In this document: in pieces, positions 1 through 10,405 of the stretch
Position numbering within the stretch: position 1 is the first letter of the stretch
How the letters are laid out: each line of letters begins with the position of its first letter
Assembly (NCBI GenBank): GCA_004335635.1
Contig: QAXH01000917.1
Coordinates: 9,836 to 33,777 of the forward strand
Direction of reading: 5' to 3'
Source: Chloromonas sp. AAM2
Lineage: Eukaryota > Chlorophyta > Chlorophyceae > Chlamydomonadales > Chlamydomonadaceae
Length of the DNA stretch: 23,942 bases
Notes under the pieces: model-generated
What the model saw: the letters and a program-made list of their open reading frames with translations, nothing else
The model's database searches: none
Told to the model about the DNA's origin: nothing
Position numbers and translations under genes: made by a program

Positions 1-206
1 ACCTGACAAGCACGTGACTCACTTGACAACACCTGACAAGCACGTGACTCACTTGACAACACCTGACAAGCACGTGACTCACTTGACAACTCCTGGCAAG
101 CACGTGACTCACTTGACAACTCCTGGCAAGCACGTGACTCAATTGACAACTCCTGGCAAGCACGTGACTCAATTGACAACTCCTGGCAAGCACGTCACTC
201 ACTTGA
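1..206. repeat. 30-bp minisatellite inside an intron, about 6.9 units
   Basis: Seven consecutive 30-bp units begin at 1, 31, 61, 91, 121, 151 and 181; the last is cut at the gene A exon boundary. The first three units begin acctgacaag and the later ones tcctggcaag. Six units carry the palindrome CACGTG and the seventh has cacgtcac. On the minus strand, the sense strand of gene A, the units at 1, 31, 61 and 91 contain caagtgagt, a copy of the real splice donor of the adjoining exon. The units at 121 and 151 read caattgagt, which destroys the GT. The array probably continues past the left edge. Its apparent plus-strand open frame (MTHLTTP repeats) is a by-product of a period divisible by three. 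Confidence 0.95.
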
Positions 207-2701
207 ACGACCATGATGTCCGTGAAGATGTCCAGCACAAACAGCAGCACGTCCGTGATATCAAACAGCACAGCGACAGCCTGCAGCACGGCAGAGGGGC
301 TAGGGTGAGCATGGGGTTAGCAGGACTTGAATTACCTCGTTCATTGTCTGCTGTCAATTTAGAGGCTGCATCATTTCATTATGAGCACGCTATGGTGGCT
401 AGGGTTGGCAAAGTTTCAGCATGAGGCATGAGGCACGGCTCTGGAGAGCATCCTTCGAGCTCACGCAAGCCCAAGTCTCATTCATCGTTTGTTGCCGCCT
501 CATGAAGTCTGTGCCATCTCATGAGGACACTGAGAATACCTAGTGTTATGTTGTTGTGTTTGTGTTGAGCTCTGTGAACTTGTGTTGTTGGTGGTGGTGC
601 TTGTTGTTTTGTGAACGTGTGTTGGTGTTGGTGCTTTCTGTAGATGGGCCTCGTTGTGTTAGGCTTGTGGACGACATTTGCAGTTTGTTCATCGTGTTTT
701 CCTGCGTTGACAACACTTGAAGGACCTGCTGCTTGAGGCCCAGTCTTGTGCATGGCACTCACCTGGCTCTGCATGACCGTGTCCACCAGCCTGTTGGCCT
801 TGACCACAGTGGGATGGGCGGCCAGGCGGTCAGTCCAGGTCTCCTGCGGCAGAGGGTGAGGAAGGTTGAAGGGGCGGATTCAAGGGACGGGTTCAAGGGG
901 CGGGTTCAAGGGGCGGGTGCAAGGGACGGGTACAAGGGACGGGTTCAAGGGGCGGGTTCGAGGTAATTGGGGCAACGAACGAGTGGGGCAGGTTGCTGTC
1001 TTCCTTTCTCACACGATGTGGATGAGCAGGAAGCTGATCATGCACCAGTGGCGGCGAATCAGGAAATCAACCCACATCAAGCAAGCAACCATTTTAGCAT
1101 AATGTCAAGTCAACTCAGTTTTAGAGGTCCGGTCAACTCCGCCCTGCCACCACCCCCATTTTGACCTGACCCAAGTTGATGCACACCGTGGGCCTCACCT
1201 CTTCATCCTCATCCTCTGGTTGTGCGTGCCATTTACCCGCGCCCACCGGTGCCAGCAGAGCCATCTTCTCCCCCGCCGCACCACCCACACCCACACCCGC
1301 AGCACCAGTTCCCAACGCTCCTGCAGTGCTGCCGTCCACCCTTGCTTTCAAAGCACCCTGAGCGTCCCACTGCGCCTCCTTTGAGAGAAGCCCACGGCCA
1401 TCCCCTGACGCTCCAGCAAGCAAGGTCAGGCTGCCATGGGAGCCGTTTCTGCCACCTCCAGCACTACTGGCCACCCGCGACAGCGGTGTCCCTGGCGTGG
1501 AGCTCTCCGCTGCCCGTGTCCCCCCGGCTCCGGCCGCCATATGAAGGCGTGACAGCGAGGGTGGTACTGCTGCCACCGTCCCCGCGCTCCCGGCCCCGCT
1601 TGTGCCTCGTGACAGTCCCGGCGGGCTGCTGAACTGCATCTCAATCCCCGCTGCGGACACCCTGTGGCCGTGCCGCACCAACAGACCTTCCTCTGCAGCT
1701 GGTGTGGCGCCCGGTGCGATGAAGCTGGAATTGGATACATGCATGCGGGCCAGGGCCGGTGCCGGCTCGGAATGACTTGGCACGCGCTGGTAGCCGCTTC
1801 CTGGCCGCCTTACGTCCGCACCTGCTCCTGCCCCGCCCTCGGCTGCTTCACCTTCCCCGTATGCATCCGCTGCTGTGTATGGTATGTGTGTCGTCCCGGC
1901 CGCGCTGCTGCGAGTCATGGCTTTGCGGGATGTGGTGTCCTGATGCGGGGATGGACCCCCTGCGGCTGACCACCTGCCATTGTCACCCAGCCTGCTGCCA
2001 AGGCCTTGACTAGGCCCTTGTGGTGGTACTGGCAGCTGCTGCTGTTGCTCCCAGGGGCCCTGCTGTGACGTTGGTTGCTGCTGGTGCTGCTGGTGCTGTG
2101 TCTCGTTGAGGTGCTGGTGCAAGCGACGTGTGCTTGGGCGCCAGACGCCCTCCAGAGCCTCAGCCTGTGACAAACCCTGCAACATCAGCGACGTATGAGT
2201 GTGATCAAGAATCTCAGTGAGAGGCTGACTGTGTTGATAGTGTTATGGAATCGTAAGATATGATATGTCAGAGAACGAGAGCGCCTTGGTTACCTGCTGT
2301 GCTGACCCATGAGTCATGGATGCTGAGCCTAGGGCAGCACGTGAGGGGCGTTGGATTTGGCTGGAAGGTAGGGCTATGGTGCTGGTAGCCCTGCCCTGCC
2401 GGGCAGCGGGAGGCAGCTGTGCGGGCTGTGTGGGCATGGTGCTGCTGCTGCGGCCTGCGGAGGGTAGCATGGAGTCCGTCTCGTGCATGTCCTGCAGAAG
2501 TGGCGAGACATGGCATTTCTTTCATGCTCCACATCGGGCTTCACATTGGGTTCCACATTGGGCTTGACATTGGGCATCTGCATGGCAAGTGGACACCCTG
2601 TACGTATGTTCACATGGCTGTGCTTGTGCTTTTACCTCGGCCATACCGTCTTCCAAATCCGCAGAGCTGAGGTTGCGCGCATGCCGCTGGTAGCGGGGCA
2701 T
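203..2701 (-). CDS. Gene A: N-terminal part of a probable membrane protein with a long disordered N-terminus (partial)
   Basis: I do not recognise the family. Exons in sense order are 2701..2636 (MPRYQRHARNLSSADLEDG..), 2491..2294, 2176..1199, 843..763 and 280..203. All junctions are phase 0 with GT..AG ends, giving 467 residues before the left edge. Residues 23-414 are low complexity, rich in Gln, Ser, Gly and Ala (HQQHQQQ, EQQQQ), and end in an acidic EDEDEE. Exon 4 encodes ETWTDRLAAHPTVVKANRLV.. and exon 5 AVAVLFDITDVLLFVLDIF.., a hydrophobic stretch with internal Asp that looks like a first membrane helix. The pattern is compatible with a multi-pass channel or transporter-like protein, but that is inference. 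The start has a good context (cagccATG) and lies about 90 bp below a TATATA. A donor (CAA|GTGAGT) follows exon 5, so the gene continues leftwards. The exon structure is firmer than the function. Confidence 0.72.
871..963. repeat. 13-bp tandem array in gene A intron 3
   Basis: Seven 13-bp units of the form ggg(g/a)cgg(g/a)ttcaa start at 871, 884, 897, 910, 923, 936 and 949. The array lies in the intron between gene A exons 3 and 4 and ends about 27 bp from the acceptor. Read on the sense (minus) strand it is C/T-rich (cccgYccctt repeated), so it occupies the place where a polypyrimidine tract is expected. Confidence 0.92.
2531..2575. repeat. 12-bp imperfect tandem repeat in gene A intron 1
   Basis: Just under four copies of acattgggcttc-like 12-mers start at 2531, 2543, 2555 and 2567. 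They lie in the intron between gene A exons 1 and 2, roughly 40 bp upstream of the exon 2 acceptor on the sense strand. Confidence 0.85.
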
Positions 2702-3062
2702 GGCTGCTGGGCCTACAAATGGCTGTGCCTGGGTGACAGCTCAACTGTCTCGCGGTCACGCACAAACATTGCCACGCTCCGCTGTTTGTCGTATATATGG
2801 TTGTGCGATTGCGCTCAAAAATCCACGGTCATGTCCACAAACGTGATGGCTGCCGAGGTGTCAAGTAAAGTTGACCATTGACTTTATCCATTGCCAAGTG
2901 CAAACACAGTCTCGATGAGGCCTCCTCCGTAAAGGTGTTATTGCTGATAAACGTCGCACAAAAGCAGGTTTGAAACGTGCATGCTTGCATCATCTCGTAC
3001 ATTTGACCTGACTTGCATGACCTCGCGTGTGAACGGACAGTAGAACGGAACGGGGCGCATCA
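2702..3062. promoter_or_regulatory. Shared 5' region between divergent genes A and B
   Basis: This 361-bp stretch separates the start codons of gene A (minus) and gene B (plus) and should hold both promoters and 5' leaders. TATATA at 2792..2797 lies about 91 bp from the gene A start and is a reasonable TATA element for A. It is palindromic, so it gives no direction, and it is about 265 bp from the B start. A short upstream open frame lies at 2769..2713 on the minus strand. I see no convincing TATA box close to gene B. Confidence 0.55.
2713..2769 (-). other. Upstream ORF in the gene A leader (18 codons plus stop)
   Basis: On the minus strand an ATG at 2769 opens an 18-residue frame (MFVRDRETVELSPRHSHL) that stops at 2713, 11 bp before the gene A start. 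It begins about 23 bp after the candidate TATA box, so it would lie in the leader only if transcription starts between the two. It could lower translation of gene A, but it may equally be chance. Confidence 0.35.
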
Positions 3063-6000
3063 ATGTGCGCAATGCCCACTTGGTTGGGATGCGAAGTAAC
3101 TGATAACCGCCATGCACCGAGTATGTCTAGCTGTTCGTGCATCAGGCTAGCCGTAGCAAGCATGATCTTGATACGTGGTGCTGGACGGCCAAGGCTCGTA
3201 CGTGCCTACGCCGCCCATCTTGTCCAATTGTCGCCGAGCCAGCGCCCATGTTCTCCCCATTACACGCCAATGCACCAACCAGGATATGAACGTGCATCAT
3301 TTGAGAGGATGTGGGCACGTCCATCAAGGCTACCCATGACCCAGCGCTGCCACAGCATTTCTGCTCATCCAACTGTTTCAAAAGCCAAAGCTGTGCCTGC
3401 CCGTGGGCCGCCTCAAGAGCTTGACCATCTCACCGCACCTGCCGTACTTGACTGTTTGGACTGCATACTGTTTGATTGCGATGGTGGGGCGTGGGTAGGT
3501 CTTTGGGATGGCATGGCAATGCGGATCAGATGCGCCTCACTCTGAGTGAGCTTTAACTTGGATGAGCCTGACTAAACCATAGTTGCATTCATTGAATTAC
3601 ACACCTCATTCTTCAATGGAGTCTGATTAGACCAGGCTTTGTTCTGAATGAAAATTGTTTTTTGGTTTGTGCAATTGTTCTGACATGTCTGCGCAAAGGC
3701 ACTGGCAAGGGCTTAAAAACGCACAATGATGGCAATAGACCTGGACAACTACATGTCAAGGTCGCACACTGACGCTACTGGGATTCTGTATTCAATATCA
3801 ATCTTGCTTCTGGCGCTGCAGGTGTGCTATGGACCGGATCCCGGCAGGTGCCCGGCGCAGCTCAGGTAGGCGAATGCCACAGGTGACGGCGACTGCAGCC
3901 TTTCATCACCGTCCCTTGCTCACATGCTTGGCTATCATTAGCTCAACATGCTAGACCATCATTAGCACAACAAGGCATTCGCATATACCAGCCCACAGCA
4001 TCGCTTGCAGTGTGTGGTGTTCGTGTCTCCAACTGCGTGCTCCGTAGGCGCTGCAAGCGCTGCGGGCCCGGGGCAAGCGGGTCCTGTTCGTGACTAACAA
4101 CGCAAGCAAGTCAAGGGCAAGGTGCGACTCACTAACGCAGGATGCACACTCAAGACTGATACTGGCCTGAACCAGGAACACTTACGATTTTATGTTGATA
4201 TGTTGCAAGGGTCACAGTCACTTCTGTACCCTAGCCAGCATAGCCTCTCTGAAGAGGACGCAGGCTTGTCATGTTTGCCAAAAACACAGCTCTTTGCAAC
4301 AAACTGAAGCTTCAGCTTCGGCTGTTCCAGTGTCAGGCTGCTGGAGTCCAAGCCTAGCTTCTACCCCGCACTGCCTTGCAAATCGTAGCCAGCGCTGCCA
4401 TGTCGCACTGCAGTTATGTGTCCAAGTTCACTTCCCTTGGTCTGGACGTACAAGCACATGAGGTGCGGCCATGCACACATGCACTCACATCATGTTGTGC
4501 CGTGTTGCCAACAAATATGCACTTCACAAGATTCAAGCATTGTGCATACCTCGTCGCATTTGCCCCAAAGCCTCTGTGCTGCAAGTCAGACAGGCTCATC
4601 GTTCACGATTCCAACACATACAGCAAGGGCCTGCATCCTGGCTTCTTATGGCAAGTCAGGGTTGACCTTCACCGTAAACCAAAAAGCATCTCTGCACTCA
4701 CGTGCGGTCCCTGCCCCGTTCAGATCATCTCTGCCTCGTACGCTGCGGCGGCCTACCTGGAGTCACAGGGCTTTGCCTCCAACCCCTCATACCGGCCAGG
4801 AGCTGAAGGGGTAGGGGGAGGTGGCAAGAAGGTGCTGGTCCTGGGCAACGCAGGAGTTGAGCAGGTGAAGAATAGGGAAAGGCCGGTTTGAGGATTGTCG
4901 CGTATGATGGGGACGCTGGTGGCCCTGGCCTGTGTCGATCATAAGCCATGAACAAGGCTGGTGGGCAACTGAGGATGGGAAGGAACAGGCTCAGTGGGAA
5001 CAAGAAAGGGCGCAAGGCTAGTTCAGGGGTAACGAACAAGTCTGATAAGCAGAAGAAACTACAGGAAAAGAGAAGAAAACACAGCCAAGAAACTGCTGAG
5101 CATGTCTGTCCTGCTCCAGACAAAATGATAAGCATGCAATTAGAGCGAAGAACCTAACATGCCATGAGAACGCACAGCAGAGGCTCAGGTATACCCAAGA
5201 AACTGATCATGACCATGCAACTCACCAAAGATACGCACGTGGCTCCTGTCCTTGTTCCTTTTCCAGACAAAGCGATGAGCATACAATGCATGGTTCCTGT
5301 CTTGCAGGAGCTCTCCTTGGCCGGCATTCCCTGGGTGGGCGGTGTGGGCTGGCGGCCTCCCCTGCTAACTGACACTGACAAGCTGGCAGCGATTCAGTTG
5401 GATGCGGACATTGGAGCCGTTTTAGTCAGTTGGGACCCCGCCTTTGATTACACACGTTTGGTGAGTGAGAGTTGCGGATGCCACCTGCGTGACAAGAAGG
5501 TTGCGGAAGGTGCTTACTATCACGCAAGTTTGTCAATGTTAAGTAGTGTACCCGGCACAATACGAAAAACAGGCTGCACCACTCCACCTTGTACACGTCT
5601 CTTCTGACATTCAAGCCTACCTTCAAAGCGTGCTCCGTGGCCTTTTGCTGCTTTACAGTATGCTCCTGATCTCGCCACTGACGCTTCTTGCAGGCATATG
5701 CATCAGCCTGTTTGCTCCTGATCTCACCACTGACGCTTCTTGCAGGCATATGCGTCAGCCTGTTTGCGCGAGCTGCCGGGCTGCTTGTTTGTGGCAACCA
5801 ATCCCGATGATGCAGACACCATCGGGCCCCCGCTGAACGGTGCCCGGCCTCATGCACCCCTGCCATCCTCAGACAGCCCAAGTACTAGCAGCAGCCATGG
5901 AAACGGTAGCACAAGCCAGCAAACGAGTGTGCCATTGAACCGGATGATGCCGGGGACTGGATGTCTGATAGCAGCCGTTGTGGCGGCAAGTGGCAGGCAA

Positions 6001-7002
6001 CCGGTGCGTGAAATGGTCAAGGGTTGAGGCAGGCAGGGCAGGCAGGCGAGAGCAGGACCTAGGCAGGGAGTTGGTCAAATTCTAGTGATGCAGCATTCAA
6101 TAAGGTTCATCCCAATCAGATGCTATGTGGGAAGCACGAGGGCCGGTGGGGGGAGGAGCCAGTGTGACAAGCAGTGCCACTGCCAGAATCTGGTAGGACG
6201 AAATCAAATTGGCTTTGGAGGCGACTGGCTGACGATATCGGGGTGATGGGTTTTGGTATGCCCGCTGAAACCAGTTGAAAGCGTAAGCCGGCATTACAAA
6301 GCAACACGAGATGTGAATGCAATGATCGAGCGCGCTTGACATAGTCCTCCGCTTGGCAACCACTGCAATCTTACACTGACTATCTCTCTCAATTCAGTGC
6401 CAGTATCACGACAGCCAGCATGCCCCTCCACCAGTAATACCTCCCTTGCGTTGTCCTGCCTGTTGTGACTGCAGCTGGTTGTGGGCAAGGGCGGTCCCTG
6501 GCTGCTGCCCTTCCTCCTGCAGCACTTCAACCTGGACCCCTCACGCACTGCCATTGTGGTTAGTGGACAACAACAGGGTGCTACTACTCCTTTGGTTCAA
6601 TAACTGTTGCATACTAGTGCCCAAGTTACGGCCATGTGTGATAACTCAGAAAGAAACAATCTGTGTTGTTTAATCAATTGTAGACACTCGTTTGTTAGCC
6701 TTGTTCGGGCCATCCACACAACGGTCGCCTGCTCCTGACCCTTCCCACTCTCATGTGTGCTGCGAACTCCTGTCTATTCAACGAAATCACGTCCATCCAG
6801 CTCTAACATACCTTTGAATTGCGGCCCCACACTACAGGGCGACCGGCTTGACACGGACGTAGCCCTGGGTCTGGAAGGGGGCCTTGTGACCCTGCTGCCG
6901 CTCACAGGCGTCACCACACGGCAGCAGGCGCTGGGCGCGCCGGCACACGCCGCACCCGACTACGTGCTGCCCAGCGTGGCAGCGCTAGCGGGCATACCCT
7001 AG
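3063..7002 (+). CDS. Gene B: HAD-superfamily phosphatase, phosphoglycolate/4-nitrophenyl phosphatase family
   Basis: The family dephosphorylates small phosphometabolites; in algae the best-known member is phosphoglycolate phosphatase of photorespiration. Exons are 3063..3483, 3822..3865, 4048..4121, 4414..4462, 4724..4864, 5308..5460, 5746..6003, 6475..6558 and 6838..7002, giving 462 residues with all phases matching. Motif I is FDCDGVLW (nucleophile Asp138, general acid Asp140), motif II is VFVTNN-like LFVTNNASKSR (Thr171), the motif III lysine is in VVGK (Lys385), and motif IV is GDRLDTD (409-415). SYAAAAYLES and MMPGTG are also family hallmarks. The cap carries a Ser-rich insert between GPPLNG and MMPGTG. 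The start is uncertain: in-frame ATGs also occur at 3123 and 3336. The latter gives 371 residues, closer to family size with a leader. The basic, Ser/Arg-rich N-terminus suggests organelle import. The exact substrate is not decided by sequence. Confidence 0.88.
5661..5764. repeat. 52-bp direct duplication spanning a splice acceptor in gene B
   Basis: Copy 1 is 5661..5712 and copy 2 is 5713..5764, differing at very few positions. Each contains the pyrimidine tract, cttcttgcag and the first bases of the exon (GCATATGC(A/G)TCAGCC). The second acceptor, with the exon beginning at 5746, continues the phosphatase frame (AYASACLRELPGC). Use of the first would add 52 nt and break the frame. Confidence 0.93.
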
Positions 7003-7810
7003 CCATACCACCCTGCCCTGCATGATCCTACTCAGTGCGACGGCCCGATGTAACGTCGACTCTGCAGCGTCTACACATAAGAGCCCAGTAGCGACCCGCA
7101 CGTCCGTGCATTCTTGGTCGTTACGTCACACTCAGGCAGCCACTTCACTCACATCTTTGTCCATATTTAGTTTACCTTATCCATTGTGAGAGACAAATAG
7201 ACTGCCATTTAGACACGTTTGGTACGAACTATGGAGCGGTCACTACACCCCATCAGTAATTGTGGCACATGACATGCACAGCATCAATTAGGATAACAGC
7301 TACGCGATATCTTGGCTACCAGTGTAAAGCCTAGGGGTTGGGGGGGTTAGGGTTTACAAACAAACTGTCGACTGCCCTAGACAGGTTTGACTCCCTCTGG
7401 TAAATTCATCTGAGACCCTGGTGGCTGTGTGGTGACTTGAACAGCTCTTACAAGCTCCTGTATCCCGAGAGTTACAGTGTGACAAAGTGCCATTGAGCTC
7501 CAGCCACTGGCAATCGCGTCGTATGGCAATTGGTGACAGTTCATGCTGCACGTGGGAATGTTGGTAGCTGGCCTGGCGAAACCAGGATGTCCAAGCTGAC
7601 GTTTCAAACGTAGCTGACCAGTGCGAAAACAATGAAATCCAAGAGCAGTCTTTCTTCATTCAGAGGGTTTGGCGTTGGTCTGACACTGTTTTGTTAGTTT
7701 GCAGCCAGACACATGGACATGGAAACAGTGGACCGTTGCATCCACAAATACAACAACACCGCTGTGAGTTCAGCACAAGGCAGAAGCTTCACGGTGACTC
7801 GCTTGGGCAT
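7003..7810. other. Convergent intergenic region between genes B and C
   Basis: This 808-bp stretch should contain the 3' ends of gene B (plus) and gene C (minus). It has the gene B polyadenylation motif (7049..7053), reverse-strand TTACA at 7472..7476 and 7448..7452 as possible signals for gene C, and a G-rich patch near 7332..7352. I see no splice-consistent coding sequence in it. Confidence 0.6.
7049..7053 (+). terminator. TGTAA polyadenylation signal for gene B
   Basis: TGTAA, the usual polyadenylation motif of green algae, lies 47 bp downstream of the gene B stop codon. The distance is plausible, although the motif is short enough to occur by chance. Confidence 0.5.
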
Positions 7811-9752
7811 CTAGGTGAGGTATGCCATCCTGACCCCGCTGATCCATCCAGGTGCAGCGTTGGGCTTGCCGATAGGGTTGTTCGGGTCTCCCTGCTTGAG
7901 CCAGCACTGGCGGAAGGTGCGCAGGCCACCGTTGCCACACCCAGACGCGTCGCTACACCAAACCCACACCTGGCAGCCCTGCAGCGCGAAGTCCAGGCCG
8001 AATGTTGCTTAGCAGAGCAGAGCATCATCGCAAGAACGACGAGCGTGTGGAACAACAGCAGGAGTTTGAGCCCTGTAACCTGTTCAGGAAGGCTCTTTTG
8101 CACTAAACAAATGGAGAGGTGACTAGCCACGCGTGAAAAGCAAGCAGGCCACGCCTGGACGGAGGTATCGACTGTTCATCTCCCACCTTGGTCGAGGCGC
8201 ACTTGGCGCAGCAGTCCTCTGCGCTGGCCTGGTAGTTGGCGTCGCCTGCTGTGATGACAGTACCGTCCAGGTCAACGCCTACCAAGGCGTTACAAGCCTG
8301 CAAGATAACCAAATCCAGAGGCGCACGATTGGTCATGGATTCGTATTTGCGGACAGCGGCCGTGCCATTGCACGACCAATGAGCCAGCGGAACGGCGAAC
8401 AAACCATGCGACTCCTGCGCCATAAGCACACGACGCACCTGTGGCGTCGGGCAGCTGCTTACGCCCGATCCTTGGCAGCTGCTGGCGTCGACCTCGCACT
8501 CTGGCGAGTAGTTGCTGCTGGGGTTGGCACAGACGCCCTGCAGGCAAGACGCTCGCGTCTCTGATGGCCCGTCACGGGGCTGGAACGCGAGTGAACGGCG
8601 ACCAGTCTCAAAGCTGAGGAGTCTAGCTCTGACGCTACAACAACTGGAACCCGCCGACCTTGAGCTGCGCCAGGGCTACGTTTGGGTGCAGTCTGAAGGT
8701 GCTAAAGAAATGTGCACAGTCGTGTGAAATTCCCCACGTTCTTCATCACACAGACTTGCCTGGAACTTGCTGTAAGTGCCGTCCACCCACGCGCTCCAAG
8801 ATGCTTTGCACTTGCAGTTGCTGTACGCTACGTCGATGCTCAAAGTGTCGTTGACGCCTGAAGCAGTGGTGCCGGAGATGAAACCAGATGCCTGGTCCCG
8901 CGTGTTCTTCCAGAAAGGAAAGCCTGATGCCTTCGGGTTGTCGTACTTGAGCCAGCACTGTCGGTACCTGCAGAATGACATGCTTATGCAGCTGACGCGA
9001 GGCTATGACGCTAGACAACATGATGCTCCGAAAGGGGTTGTCGCCGGAAGTGCCCATTGCATGCTCAATCCAGTGAGTCATCAGCAGAGCGTCTTGGCTT
9101 CTGTGCTTGCCCTTGTGGTCACTAGCCCTGATTGTAACCTGCCCTTGCAACGAACGATCAAATGAATCTGGACCTCAACCTACTTGCTGAGATCACGGTC
9201 GTACGAACCCTGCTGCCCACTGTGACATCCTTGGCTGTGTCCACACCACACCTGCAAAAGCCATCAACAGTATCCCCGACGTCCATCCTTTGGTTTGTTG
9301 ATGCCATGGGTCTAGTTGCGCACAAAAGTGAGCAGTGTCGATGTTGATGAAGGCTCATGCACTGCCAACATCGGAATTTAATCACCGTTGGATCAGGCGT
9401 GTCTGGCAGTGGTATGTGCAGCACCCTACCCAGCAGAACTTGAGTTGCGTACCCAAAGGTTGCAATTCGTGTTGTTGCGGCACTGCTCCGCACAAGCCGC
9501 TGCAGTTGCTGCATAGTTGTCGTTGCCCGATACAACAATGGAGCCGTCTACGTCACGGTTCGCGATGGCTGGCGCCTCAATTGCACCTGCATGTTGCTGG
9601 GGAGACTTGCTTCTTTTGAATTGGACCCTACCGGCGCATTGCAGCTGGTCCTCCAATGCATCGCGTACGCTAGTTTGTTCCAGTCGCTACTGCTCACCGT
9701 GCACTACGGAGCATAGCGCGAAAGCAGCAAGAATCAGGTGCGCTTTCAACAT
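7811..9752 (-). CDS. Gene C: secreted protein with two PAN/Apple-like repeats
   Basis: Exons in sense order are 9752..9698, 9586..9453, 9251..9184, 8967..8760, 8537..8439, 8297..8187 and 7978..7811. They give 280 residues with all phases matching. Residues 1-19 (MLKAHLILAAFALCSVVHG) form a signal peptide. Repeat 1 (about 24-118) has ACAEQCRNNTNCNLWVWC, then YRQCWLKYDNP and ASGFISG. Repeat 2 (about 189-276) has DCCAKCASTKGCQVWVWC, then FRQCWLKQGDP and PGWISG. The conserved spacing of Cys, the VWVWC-like core and the CWLK strand match algal PAN/Apple domains, which bind protein or carbohydrate outside the cell. A Cys-rich linker (CANPSSNYSPECEVDASSC) joins them. The intron after exon 4 has a GC donor (CAG|GCAAGT). 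The ligand is unknown; extracellular matrix or cell-wall work is a guess. Confidence 0.85.
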
Positions 9753-10295
9753 GTCGACAGGCCAGCAAGATCCGCGGCAACCCTGCAAGCGCGCTGGACC
9801 AACACTCTCATGCGCAAGGTGTGCGTATAACAGATGGATGTGGGTGTGCTCCACTTTGCTCCGTGTGCTGCGCTGCGGACAACTGTTGCATGCTGCTGCA
9901 AGAGAGGAGGTCACAGCCAATCCGCACCTTACGGGCTCTCGTTGTTCTACAGATTCCGTGCTCAACAAACAAATATAGGATACAAATCAGTCCTATTTCC
10001 CCAGGGTCCAGATCACATCTGCAGCTGTTTCGTCTTCCAGATCTGACGTAACGTGTGTCCTCATAATGTGTGCGGCACATGCGTCGGCTGCTTCTTTTCT
10101 GAGCCTGGCTTCTGGTCTGGTCTGGTCGTCGCAAGCAGTACAAAAGGTCAGGCAAGGCACCAGGACAATTTGGCTTACAATGGCTAGTTATGCCATCGTA
10201 TACAAGAAGTTTGCCATTTTTGGGACAATTTGTGGGTGGTGTGACTGACATGTCTGCGATGTGTGGACATCTGAACAGGATGAGTCTGGTGTGAG

Positions 10296-10347
10296 ACTGT
10301 CATGTGTTGTGGTGCAACATCTGTAACTGTCATGTGTTGTGGTGCAA
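10296..10347. repeat. 22-bp direct repeat, period 30
   Basis: The 22-bp motif beginning actgtcatgtgttgtgg is present at 10296..10317 and again at 10326..10347, with 8 bp between. It is intergenic and has no evident function. Confidence 0.85.
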
Positions 10348-10405
10348 GGTCCTCGGTGGTGATGCTGATGAGGGTGTTGATCAGCGGGGACGGACGTCCC
10401 AGATG

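Noticed and set aside
1..206. CRISPR array
   Set aside because: The units are contiguous with no unique spacers, and the context is eukaryotic.
14..424. Plus-strand open frame encoding MTHLTTP-type peptide repeats
   Set aside because: It arises from the 30-bp minisatellite, whose period is divisible by three. The same region is explained by a minus-strand exon (203..280) and its intron.
1012..1099. Possible extra minus-strand exon of gene A (MWVDFLIRRHWCMISFLLIH..)
   Set aside because: The frame is open and hydrophobic and a GTGTGAG donor follows, but no acceptor AG lies at its start, and exons 3 and 4 already join in phase without it.
1222..2013. Plus-strand open frames opposite gene A exon 3
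   Set aside because: They are GC-rich shadows of the minus-strand exon, which has phase-matched splice sites at both ends.
4628..4673. Alternative fourth exon of gene B (ACILASYGKSGLTFT)
   Set aside because: It fits the phase, but would leave a 50-nt intron and a poor family match. The exon at 4414..4462 (YVSKFTSLGLDVQAHE) matches the family pattern much better.
7332..7356. Telomere-like ggttgggggggttagggttt
   Set aside because: Only one imperfect telomere-type unit is present, with no array, so it is most likely a chance G-rich patch.
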